Source: Misgurnus anguillicaudatus
Taxonomy: Eukaryota; Chordata; Actinopteri; Cypriniformes; Cobitidae
DNA: 64,000 nucleotides
Assembly (NCBI RefSeq): GCF_027580225.2
Contig: NC_073348.2
Span: 30,537,001-30,601,000, forward strand
Direction of reading: 5' to 3'
Notes under the pieces: generated by a model
Databases searched by the model: none
Seen by the model: the letters and a program-made list of their open reading frames with translations, nothing else
What the model was told of the DNA's origin: nothing
Shown here: positions 1 through 12,300 of the stretch, piece after piece
Layout: every line of letters begins with the position of its first letter
Numbering within the stretch: the stretch's first letter is position 1
Program-made: the position numbers and the translations under genes

Positions 1-364
1 GTTCACTCAATTAACTTCTGTCTACATTGAACAATTGTAATTACAATTAAAGGAAATAAACAATACTGACATATTTTAAAAGTGCATATAGAACAGAATA
101 TGTTGACAGAAAAAAATAGCAACATGTAAACATATAACAACATGTAAACATGCATGTAAACAAAGAATGAAAATTAGAAATTTGTCAGTTCAGCTTGTTC
201 TTTTTGCTTTCCTCAGCTTTTTACAGAAATTATCGTCTAACCATTACATTCAATCCTCTCTCTTCTCCTGTCTTGCTTACCTCATCCTCATTAATATTCT
301 GTTTCCTCCTGTACTCAAACAAATTCTCCCTCTTCATACACCTTTACTCTTCCTTACTATTTTC
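1..364. other. AT-rich flank, nothing assigned
   Basis: Low-complexity AT-rich sequence with short repeated phrases such as acatgtaaacat. The open frames here are short, and I see no splice-supported exon, RNA gene or repeat end before the fold-back element begins at 365. Confidence 0.5.
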
Positions 365-2640
365 TATGACGTTAAAAAGTGGACAAAAGTCTGCAAGCAT
401 GTGAATCAAGCGCGCATGCAAATTACAGCAGCACGAGCACAGTGACAAAGCTTGCACGTAAAATAGAAACCTGCAGAAATCGCAAAGCCCACAGTCGAAC
501 ACAAAAACCAAGACTGTGCGCGTAAATCAACACTTACGAGGGGAATAACAAACCCCTCGAGTACAAATAGTTTGCTCACGCGCAGCCGATCTGCTTGCGC
601 GAGCTACGATTCTACACGCGCGAGAATATCATTCTACACGCGCGCAAATCAGTTTATCACTCAGGGCGCGGGGCACCACGACTCTGTGACATCAAATGCC
701 ATTGGCCCCTGCTACTACTGTTGTGATTGGCTGTTGCTGTTGCTGCCGCCTCAAGTGTTTAAAATCTTTTTTACAGTATATGCTTATGCTTAAAACGTAT
801 TGAGATAATATTTCTTTCCAAACAGCTTTATAAGTATAATACATGTTTTATAATCATAATCTAGTCAATTTAATAGTCAGGCTTGAGGATTCACATTAGT
901 TGTTCAAACGTAAAACGAGAGGATAAGGAAGAACGGCTGAGCACCACTAGACTAACAGTCCATAATAATTGATTGAACAATAATAATTGAACAGGATTAC
1001 TAATTATTTACTTTGATTAAGGGAAGTTAAAATTGTTAACATAAGACTTGTTACTTGTTACAAATTACAATTATTTGAATGCAATATAATGAATGCAATA
1101 TAATCTTAAAATAGACAAATTAGGATTTTTTTTACATCATGTTAAAAAATAATAATTATAAAACGGGCAGTTTTGGTCGTTCATTCTGAATCTGACAGAG
1201 TGGTTGAAAAATATATATCGTCAATTAAAAGAAAATGCTTCCCTGATTTGATCAGTGCAGTTAATAATTTAAGTAGTTGCAGAAATTAGTATTTTCTACA
1301 ATTTTAAAAACTTGCGTCTCATTACAGCTTTTACTACAAAGCAAAAATACAAAGTAATTTTGCCTCCAAATTGTAGTGATTAACCAATATGAACAATATA
1401 TTAAACATGATTATAAATATGAAAATATGATGAAAATATGATTAAAGACTGTGGTGTTTATTTTCATAAATTAACATTCCTCTAATTTATACATAAACAT
1501 TTATTTCGTGCAACTGTTGAAGTGTGGATCAAATATGTTTGGAAGCATGCTTAAATTTACCTGCCAGCGTTTTTAAAAGAGTTGCCACCCAGCTTTAGTT
1601 TAATGCCTTCCAGAAAATTTTTCTTCTTTAAATATATAAACATCAAATATATGAAATGAAAGAACAGACCCTCTGCTTTCAAACAAACAAAAAATATGTT
1701 TCATCCTGAATGCATCAGTGTTTAAGTTGGGTAAGCATTTTCTTTTAATTGACGATATATATTTTTCAACCAGTCTGTCAGATTCAGAATGAACGACCAG
1801 AACTGCCCGTTTTATAATTATTATTTTTGAACATGATGTAAAAAATCCTAATTTGTCTGTTTTAAGATTATATTGCATTCATTACATTATATTCAAATAA
1901 TTGAAATTACCAACATTATTATTAACAGGAAAATATTCAGTATTAGGTCAATTCCAGCAGTCTTATGTTAACAATTTTAACCTCCCTTAATCAAAGTAAA
2001 TAATTAGTAATCCTGTTCAATTATTATTGTTCAATCAATTATTATGGACTGTTAGTCTAGTGGTGCTCAGCCGTTCTTCCTTATCCTCTCGTTTTACGTT
2101 TGAACAACTAATGTGAATCCTCAAGCCTGACTATTAAATTGACTAGATTATGATTATAAAACATGTATTATACTTATAAAGCTGTTTGGAAAGAAATATT
2201 ATCTCATTACGTTTTAAGCATAAGCATATACTGTAAAAAAGATTTAAACACTTGAGGTGGCAGCAACAGCCAATCACAACAGTGGTAGCAGGGGGCATTG
2301 GCATTTGATGTCACAAAGTCGTGGTGCCCCGCGCCCTGAGTGATACACTAAACTGCCTTGCGCGTGTGTAGAATGATATTCTCGCGCGTGTAGAATCGCA
2401 GCTCGCGAGAGCAGATCGGCTGCGCGTGAGCAAACTATTTGTACTCGAGGGGTTTGTTATTCCCCTCGTAAGTGTTGATTTACGCGCACAGTCTTGGTTT
2501 TTGTGTTCGACTGTGGGATTTGCGATTTCTGCAGGTTTCTATTTTACGTGCAAGCTTTGTCACTGTGCTCGTGCTGCTGTAATTTGCATGCGCGCTTGAT
2601 TCACATGCTTGCAGACTTTTGTCCACTTTTTAACGTCATA
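365..2640. mobile_element. Large fold-back element with ~0.9-kb inverted arms
   Basis: The left arm (365-1240) and right arm (1733-2640) are inverted copies over almost their whole length, around a spacer of about 490 bp. The outermost bases are tatgacgttaaaaagtgg and its exact reverse complement. The 6-bp word attttc flanks both ends (359-364 and 2641-2646), as expected for a target-site duplication. The arms are CpG-rich near the tips (several cgcgcg runs) and AT-rich inward. No transposase frame is visible, so it is probably non-autonomous. The superfamily is unresolved. Confidence 0.8.
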
Positions 2641-2730
2641 ATTTTCACTCATTTTTTAAAAAACAGAGCATGATGTGTAAACTATAAATATAGTTTGTCT
2701 GAAAGGAACCTATTATATATTACAAACATA

Positions 2731-3003
2731 CAAAATGATGAATCGTTTGCAGAAGAAAAGCTTTTGTTTACATCATATATGTGTGTACTGTGTATAATAA
2801 TTATGTAGCTCATACACACACATGAATGTATAATTTGAAGAAACAAAATCTATTTATATTTTAAGTGTTTATATATTATAAATTACATATAAACATGCAT
2901 GTGTGTGTATTTATATATAGATAATTATTACACACAGTATACACACATATGATGTAAAAAAAACTTTTATTCTGCAAACGATTAGTCATAATTCATCATT
3001 TTG
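2731..3003. mobile_element. MITE with ~75-bp imperfect inverted ends
   Basis: The start (aaaatgatgaatcgtttgcag) recurs inverted at the end (ctgcaaacgattagtcataattcatcatttt, cut short here to its ends). Both ends carry a cacacagtatacacacatatgatgta-like segment. It lies just downstream of the last exon of the SET-recombinase gene and supplies AATAAA signals on the minus strand. The family is not certain; it resembles common fish hAT-type MITEs. Confidence 0.6.
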
Positions 3004-3121
3004 CAGTCCTAAACATGTTAAAAAGTTATTCTAGAAAAGGCATTCATTATTTTATGTTTTTGTAACATGGCAACTTTTCCTCACCATGCTCTGTTTTTTT
3101 ACAGTAAAAAGAAATGTGTTT

Positions 3122-3127
3122 TTTATT
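3122..3127 (-). terminator. Candidate polyadenylation signal AATAAA
   Basis: AATAAA on the minus strand, about 8 bases after the stop codon of the SET-recombinase gene. A second AATAAA lies at 2967-2972 inside the MITE, a more usual distance from the stop. Which one is used cannot be told from sequence. Confidence 0.35.
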
Positions 3128-3134
3128 TGCTCCC

Positions 3135-3355
3135 CTATAATCCACCCTGTTTTTTTAAAGTGGTGATCCTGTTTCTCACATAATTTTTCACACCAGTCCA
3201 AGTACGTTTCTTCAAGGCTTCTGGCTCTGCTTGAATGCATCTCTCGCAGTCTTGCTTACCAGGAACTTTGCATGTCTTGATGAACTTCATCAGGTGTTTT
3301 TCAACAGCTTTTACCTCAACTTCTTCCCATTTTCTTTTTGGAGGTATTGATGAAC
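3135..3355 (-). CDS. Last coding exon: SANT/Myb-like C-terminal domain
   Basis: Preceded by the acceptor cactttatag and entered in phase 1, exactly the phase in which exon 9191-9069 ends. It encodes 73 residues with the pattern W-x3-E, AVEKHL, VPGK, DC-x2-CI, AEPEAL, W-x2-VK, and a basic end KKQGGL before TAG. The spaced Trp residues and amphipathic helices suggest a SANT/Myb-like helix-turn-helix, probably for DNA or chromatin binding. The exon is 5.7 kb from the previous one because transposons fill the intron. Assignment to this gene rests on phase, strand and my recollection that fish proteins of this recombinase family end in such a domain. Confidence 0.65.
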
Positions 3356-6300
3356 CTATAAAGTGAAAAATCATATCCTTATTACAACTAAAGTCAATGG
3401 GATTTATTTATCAATCAAATGTAGAAACAAGCGCAGATCCATGCGCAAACACAATCTTACAACACCACTCATGTGTGATTCATTAAACTTTCATGTGGCC
3501 AATTCCATCACACAAATGAATGGGTGTTGATAAATGTGGCGAATGAAAACTATAGTAATTTAAATATTAAACCCATATAAATGAAGCCTAGCCCCTAGAG
3601 AATATGACATGAGGAAACATAACCTGGCCACACAGAGGAACATCTACATAGATATTGAACTTTGACATTTCAAGTTCAAACAAAGTAGCTTGAAAAGCAA
3701 TATTCATGCAGTTGGGAGCCAGATCACTAAAAAGTAGAGCTGCAACTAACGACTATTTCTTCTGTCGACTAATCTAGCGATTATTTTTCCGATTAGTCGA
3801 CTACTCTAACAATTTTTTTTTATTAATAAAGTGTTCTTTTTTTGATTAGCTATTTAATCTGTTGGATAATCTGTTTTCTACTCTCTGTCTGATCTGACAG
3901 TCATTGGTTGTTTTATTGTATTTTAACACAACGGAATGCTATTTTCACATATTATCTGTTCTGTTGTCAGACATATAGAGCCGTTTTTCCAGACAGGGAT
4001 TAGACTAGTCCTAGACTAAAATAAATATAAGAGCTGTCCAAACTGAAAACATCTTCCACTGACATATCTTTAAATACATCAGTGCCTTTAGTTTGGCCTC
4101 AAAATGCACACAAGTAATGTTTTTAGTAAGGCATGTTTGTTTAAACTAATTATATTTCCTAATTAAACGAAGGTCTAGTCCTGGCTTAAACTAATCTCTG
4201 TCCAGGAAACCACCCCAAAGACTATTAAAATAGTGACAAAACATGACCCAATAACCTTGTGTTTAATTCAACCAGCTGTTACTTTAACTACTAAGTTACT
4301 AAAATTTTGATTTATAAACGCGACATCGCAGACAATTCGGCACAAATTTAAAAAATTGCCATTACACAGAGTTACTACAGAAGACATGCGCGGGCATAGG
4401 AGAGAGAGAGCTCGCGCACAAGCACATAGAGAACCAGTGTATGTGGGAAAACACTGCTAACCTTTCATGATAAACTTTACGCGAGATGAATGTAAACAGC
4501 GTGACGCGTCGACGCATTTTACGCATGTCGACGTATTTTCGTAGTCGACGTAATCGATGACGTCGACGCGTCGTTGCAGCACTACTAAAAAGAAATTGAT
4601 ATTTCACCAAAACGCCAACATTGTAATTTTTAGATATGTGACCGAACACGGAAAGTAGAGACACAAGTCTGGGGCAGATTCTTAATGTGTAGTATCTAAG
4701 CTTTCCAGCGATGTGTAACACATGGGAATCTGATCATATTTGGAGAAGTTGTTGCCATTTGAATGTAGGAACTCAAAAGACCTCAAAGCGGAGATATAGC
4801 CTTTTAAAGTTTGGATCATTTTCACCTCTGTTCTGCTGGGAGTGACAATAGGGCTCATTTACATCTCATTTAGCTAAGCCATACACCCTGTAAAGCCGTT
4901 TTGAGATACAGATGCTCTATCATCATATGTAGTTTTTTGTGAAAGAAGTCTGGATGAAAACAGACAAAAAATAAACAGGACTTTTTGTGTTTATCACAAG
5001 TCGCATCCAGTCTGTTTCAGACGTGTGAATCATCCAATGACCATTTTTGTCCACAAATGCCATGAAATATAGAAATATATAGTCTATTGTTTACATCAGA
5101 TTTCGAATGAAAGTCTGGTAATAGATTATAATATATAATCTGATGACCATTTACGTCGTAACACTTTATATCACTGTACTCGCTCGATCGTTCCTCCATC
5201 AGCCAATGACTTCATGGCAAATATTGATAGACAAAATACGTAGCCAATTACATAACGAATTCAACAATCATTGTGTGATTTTTTTTGTGTGTTCGACTTC
5301 ATGTGGCGCTGCAAGAACTGACAGGCGGATGACGTCAAAGTACTGCAAGAGCGAGTCGAAATTAGACTACTCCGTAAGATTTCTTGAATAGCTCGAATAG
5401 CTATGAAACGAAGACGACTCCTAACTGTGAGTATTTTTGGTAAAAACAACCATTTTAGTGAACATAGGTTGGTTTGGGCTACAGTGGGGCTCCTTCTCAA
5501 GAGGTTAAGTAGCCACGCTGAGGGCAGGGGCAATAACAAAAGAAACAAAAGAAACAAAAGCTGGCTTATCCAGTATGTAAATGCACACAGACGACGACAC
5601 CACCTACTGCATTCTAGAAACTGCGTAAAAAAAGCAGATATCAACCTCAAAATGTACCCTTTTAAATATACAAATACTGCTATATCAAACATGTAGAGGC
5701 TACTTCGTGATCTCAACAGATTCTGCAAAAAATATAAAAATGCTTTTCTATCATTAGCTCAAAAGTTGTTCTGCCGACTTGTGTCACTGGTTTCCGTGAC
5801 GGGGCACATATTACTGTTTTTAAGACTTGTACAGTCTTGTTCAAAATAATAGCAGTACAATGTGACTAACCAGAATAATCAAGGTTTTTAGTATATTTTT
5901 TTTATTGCTACGTGGCAAACAAGTTACCAGTAGGTTCAGTAGATTCTCAGAAAACAAATGAGACCCAGCATTCATGATATGCACGCTCTTGAGGCTGTGC
6001 AATTGGGCAAGTAGTTGAATTAGTTGAAGGGGGTGTGTTCAGAAAAATAGCAGTGTGGCATTCAATCACTGAGGTCATCAATTTTGTGAAGAAACAGGTG
6101 TGAATCAGGTGGCCCCTATTTAAGGATGAAGCCAACACTTGTTGAACATGCATTTGAAAGCTGAGAAAATGGTTCGTTCAAGACACTGTTCAGAAGAACA
6201 GCGTACTTTGATTAAAAAGTTGATTGGAGAGGTGAAAACCTATAAAGAGGTGCAAAAAATGATAGGCTGTTCAGCTAAAATGATCTCCAATGCCTTAAAA

Positions 6301-9300
6301 TGGAGAGCAAAACCAGAGAGACGTGGAAGAAAACGGAAGACAACCATCAAAATGGATAGAAGAATAACCAGAATGGCAAAGGCTCAGCCAATGATCACCT
6401 CCAGGATGATCAAAGACAGTCTGGAGTTACCTGTAAGTACTGTGACAGTTAGAAGACGTCTGTGTGAAGCTAATCTATTTTCAAGAATCCCCCGCAAAGT
6501 CCCTCTGTTAAAAAAAAGGCATGTGCAGAAGAGGTTACAATTTGCCAAAGAACACATCAACTGGCCTAAAGAGAAATGGAGGAAAATTTTGTGGACTGAT
6601 GAGAGTAAAATTGTTCTTTTTGGGTCCAAGGGCCACAGGCAGTTTGTGAGACGACCCCTAAACTCTGAATTCAAGCCACAGTACACAGTGAAGACAGTGA
6701 AGCATGGAGCATGATATGGGCATGTTTGTCCTACTATGGTGTTGGGCCTATTTATCGCATACCAGGGATCATGGATCAGTTTGCATATGTTAAAATACTT
6801 GAAGAGGTCATGTTGCCCTATGCTGAAGAGGACATCCCCTTGAAATAGTTGTTTCAACAAGACAATGACCCAAAACACACTAGTAAACAGGCAGAGTCTT
6901 GGTTCCAAACCAACAAAATTAATGTTATGGAGTGGCCAGCCCAATCTCCAGACCTTAATCCAATTGAGAACTTGTGGGGTGATATCAAAAATGCTGTTTC
7001 TGAAGCAAAACCAAGAAATGTGAATGAATTGTGGAATGAATCATGGAGTGGAATAACAGCTGAGAGGTGCCACAAGTTGGTTGACTCCATGCCACACAGA
7101 TGTCAAGCAGTTTTTAAAAACTGTGGTCATACAACTAAATATTAGTTTAGTGATTCACAGGATTGCTAAATCACAGAAAAAAAAAAGTTTGTACAAAATA
7201 GTTTTGAATTTGTACAGTCAAAGGTAGACACTGCTATTTTTTTGAACACACCCCTTTCAACTAATACCCCAATTGCACAGCCTTAAGAGTGTGCATATCA
7301 TGAATGCTGGGTCTTGTTTGTATTCTGAGAATCTACTGAACCTACTGGTAACTTGTTTGCCACGTAGCAATAAAAAATATACTAAAAACCTTGATTATTC
7401 TGGTTAGTCACATTGTACTGCTATTATTTTGAACAAGACTGTATATACCCAACTTACCATATTACAGCTGTATAGTAAAAACCTTTTTATAATTAAGTAT
7501 TCTGCATTGATGCATTTAAATATAACAATGTAAATAAAAATCATACTGTGTATGTGAATTTCATTGCAGGTTTTTCACATAACAGTGTAGGCAGAAGGCG
7601 GTTGCGTTTACACTTGGCATTAACATGCGACCTGTATCCGGATGTTGTCCACATACACATTGAAAAGACAAGTGTAAACGCGTCTGTGATCTGAATGTTA
7701 TCCGATCTGTGTGTCCTGATGCAGAGGTAGTCGAGGACGCATTGTGATCGGATCTCAGTGTAATGTAAACGCAATCCAGCCATCGTATCTGCATTTACAG
7801 GTCAACATCACAAAAAAACCCCGCCCACTATCATCTCCTCTCACTGACAGCTGTCAAAAATAAAGGACGTTGTGTCATGGAGCGCAGGTGAGAGACGCAT
7901 ACATTCATATTTGTGAAGCAATGGAAGCTACGCTTAAAAGTATCTTAATAAATCGATATTCAAAAGCATTTAACACTGCTGACTGTATTTAAGTTATTCA
8001 GGCATATGTTATATGTTCCTATTCATAGAGAGATTTAATTTTTAATGGCAGAATTCAGGATCGTTATAATGTTTGAGTTTCCATGGCGACATATCAACGT
8101 GAATGTTGCGCTTCTTTCTGGTCAATCGGCTGTTTCTGTCTCATTTAACACATTTTAAGTTACTTTAAAACACGTACAAACCATAACAACATTAACCAAA
8201 TACATCTATTTAGTGTTGGTTTTATGCAAGGTTACTTATATGTGTTTGTAAATTACATTACTTCTTACGCACTATGAACTGGAAATTTAGGAAATTGTTA
8301 GCTCTTTTAATTAAATCATATAAAAATTACCAGGAAACATAACTAACAACAGTTTATGGTTAAAATATAAATATACATATAAGTTCAGGCAGAGCCAAAA
8401 GCCCGTTATTAAGGCAGAATAAAACAGTGGAGTCGGTCATGTTTCACGCGGATTTTGTTGTTGATTTAAAGCATGCGGGTGAAAGTCAAGTTTAGGTAAA
8501 AACAGGATATTCATCCGCGGTGCGGACGCTATAAAGGCTTTTAAAGAGAAGGCTTTTAAAGCTAAAAAATATAACGCTTAAAATGTGAACATCACAGTTG
8601 TTGGGGTTGCTAGTTATTCTCTGCTGTTGGCTTCTCAGTAGCACTGTACAATACGGGATTGCGGTTAGCGCGAAAACCCTAAATCATGTGGCTAAGGACA
8701 GCTGTACCCATTTTGATTGACAGCTATCCACCCAGCGCGCGTCTCCCCGCACGGGATCAGGTCACACATCCAGATACAGAAGCCACATTTATGTGACAAA
8801 TGTAAACGCGCCGTGTCCTGATATACGAATGATCGGATCTGCGTGAACGGATCACCGAGATCGCATGTTAATGCAAAATGTAAACGCAGCCTTAGTGAAT
8901 AAATGACAAATCACATAATATATGTTTATCTATTTCTTCAAACTGACTGTACAACAAACTCAAATTTTGAAAAGCTCCTGTCTTGCTACTGTTGCCTATA
9001 GGTATTGTATTTAGTAATTCAGGGTTTGCCATTTCTTGCTGTTTGTGTAGTTTAAAGATTTTTTTTACCTTGATCTTTCTGGGAAGCAGATGGTTGATCA
9101 GTCTCTGCTGGTACTGGTGATGTTGTCTGAGGCAGGTCACTACAATCCTCTTCATCACTTGACATTGAATCACCTTCGGCCTCAAGTTGCTCTATAACAA
9201 TAAAAGGAATCTGTGTATCAATGTATTTTTTGCAAAAGATGATGAAAGATACAGATTTGCAAATATGTAAAGCACAGACGCGCACAAAAATCTAATTTCA

Positions 9301-12300
9301 TACATACCATTTGGGTCGATTTCAATGTCATCAAGTCTCTTTCCTTTAAAGCTGGACAGTGTTCCTTTCTCCATTGCCATTAAGACCTTACTCATTTTTG
9401 CCAGCTGCAATGTCCCCTCTGGTAACCGGTAATACTGTCTGTGGATCCTTATATCGTGACCGAGAAAATCAGCCAGTTGATCTGCTTCATTTTCATCAAG
9501 GTTGAGAATCTTTGACATGGTAGCTATGTGTTTCCTGAGCCTGGTTGAGGAAAGAGCTTCAGGATTCTTAATGCCACATTCACGAGCAGCTTACTTATGC
9601 ACTCTCCTCCTCTGTAGGCAGACATTGCACCAGATCTGGCAAACATAAAAGGATTCTCATTTGGGACACCACAAGCCTCACGTGTTTCAACAAGCAGCTT
9701 CATGGCAGAAACCAATGAAGGTTTGAGGAGGACAGGGACCTTTCTCCCTCGCTTACCACGGATCTCTACTCTGGTAAAGTGTTTACACAGCTTCCTCTCG
9801 AACTCAGAAAGACAGATGTCTATGTCTTCATGCAGCTCAGAAGAATCCCGGCTTTGAAAAGCTGACAAAAGCATCCGTGACACCTCACCTTCTCTTCGTC
9901 TATTGAACAGGATAACTTGGGAGAAAGTGACTTTGGCCAAAGCAGCATAGCTGTCTGCAGAGGGGCAGTTTTTAAGTTTATTAAGGAATTTATCCCGTTT
10001 CTTTTCTAGATGTGCGTGCAGGACTTTGACATCCTGAGTGAAAGGAATGATCTGTGGTGCATTCCACTTGGCTTCCTTTAATGTAGTTATAGCACCAGCA
10101 GAAATGTATTCATTCCACCTTGCTTGGTGTACTTTTCTGAAGTCTCGAGCACACTCAGCACGCTCATGGTCTCCATACATCATCGCATTACTTTCAACAA
10201 TGCTACAGATCTTTTTTAAAGAATGTCCAAGTTTGAGGGCTAAAGAGGGAATGCGGTAAGAGTTCTTCTCTTCGTCAAAGCCAGACACAACTTTCACAGC
10301 TGATATGACATGTTTGAAGTTTGCTGGTATCATGAAGTCCTCCATTGTTTTCAGTGGGGTTATCCTTCTTGCTTCAAGAAGAAGTCTGCCAACTTCTCTC
10401 ATTTTCTGTCGGATGTAGTCATGTTTGGTCACATCAGATCCCATCCTGTTAAACATGTGCTCTCCCAGTTGCATGATGCATCTGTCACTATGAATCACCC
10501 GTGAAACTTCGTCATAGTTCATCAGGGAAAGTACTTTCTTGAAACCTTTACTCACCTCTAAGCCAACAGGTGTTTTTAGGGCACAAAGAGATCTTACTCT
10601 TTTTCTGCCCTGAGCTTCATCATCCTTCGGTTTAAGTGGACAGTTTTTAATGTGTTTCCATAGGCTGAGCTTGTTGTAAAGGCCTTGACAGTGAATACAG
10701 TGGATAAATTCTTTGGGGTTTTTGCACTTTTTTGGAAGGTAGCAGGCAATAATCTCACCTTCCCCTTTTCTCACCACATCTGTGTTGTGAGCAAAGTTGC
10801 CCTTTTTTCTAAGAAGGTTTAACTGGACTCTTCGTTCTTTGGAACGTTTTGGGAAAGCTACAGCCTTTGCAACCTCTACTTCATTGCGATGTACAAACTC
10901 AAGGTGTCTTGCCATTTTTGCATATGGCCTAGAGCAATAAAGGCAATACTGTTTTTTGTTATATGACCTGCTCTTTTTTTGTGGTGATGGCATTGACTGA
11001 ACCAAAGTCTTTTTGTCAGATGAGGTTTCGGTCTCTTCAGTTTGGCATTTCATCCTTTTTGATGACACTGCTGTCATACATTTGGCAAATGAACTACCTG
11101 CCTCTTCAGCTTTCCTTTTTGAAAGGGGTGATTTAGTATGTCTTAAACGTTTGTTGGGTCTAGGATCACTACATTCAGACTTATTGTTTGATCCATCTGA
11201 ACTCCTTTCAGCCTTGCTTTGTCCAGAAGCACTTCCATCTGATTCATCTGAGCTGAACTGGGGTATGTAGTCAACATCACTGTAGTCCGTAACATCTGAA
11301 TCACTGTAGGCACTCCCAGAATACTAAATGAGAAAAATGTTACACTTACTTAAATCATGCAAAATTATTTCTTTAACTAAATGTTTAAAAACTTGCTTAA
11401 TGGGATAGACAACTGCCAGAATCCAACTGATTTTCAACAAGAGGAACTCATTTAAGCATATAAAGTGCATGGTTAATTACAAACCTGTCTTTTTCTTGAT
11501 TGCCTTAATGAGTGCATCTGAAAAAAGAACAAACAAAACTAATGTACATAAAATTGTATATAATAATTAAATGTAAATAATAATAATTTAAAAAATAAAA
11601 CACTTAAGAGCAAAAAACAGTTATTTCAACTAGATATATTTCAAACTGTAGCTTAGCAAATAAGGCCTTAGTAGATGGCACACTTGGCACGGTTTGATAA
11701 TCACAAACAGAAACTCTGTACAATACAACTGTATCATAAAATCTTTTTGCACCATGACATAGATGATAATAATATTAGGTCTGTGAATTCACATTAAACA
11801 GTTCTTACTAATCTCAATTACCCACCTCCATTAAAGATAGTGTCTCAGACACCTGTGATGAGGAAATCACAGGGGTGGAAGCAGCACAGGGCAAGGGTGT
11901 AGAGGGATGCACAGGAGAAGAGGACGATGATGTGGTCATCACAGATGATGAGGGCTGCACAAGTGCAGAGGACGATGATGTGGTCTTCACAGGTGATGAG
12001 GGCTGCACAAGTGCAGAGGACGATGATGTGGTCATCACAGGTGATGAGGGCTGCACAGGAGAAGAGGACGATGATGTGGTCATCACAGATGATGAGGGCT
12101 GCACAAGTGCAGAGGACGATGATGTGGTCTTCACAGGTGATGAGGGCTGCACAAGGGCAGAGGAAGATGATGTGGTCATCACAGGTGATGAGGGCTGCAC
12201 ATGAGAAGAGGACCATGATGTGGTCATCACAGATGATGAGGGCTGCACAAGTGCAGAGGAAGATGATGTGGTCTTCACAGGTGATGAGGGCTGCACAGGA

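Noticed and set aside
365..2640. Polinton/Maverick element because of the 6-bp target duplication
   Set aside because: Polintons are far larger and encode a polymerase, integrase and capsid genes; none is here.
5261..5728. 155-codon minus-strand frame as a gene
   Set aside because: No domain, low-complexity Leu/Arg composition, overlaps a dispersed CpG repeat segment and lies between two transposons in an intron.
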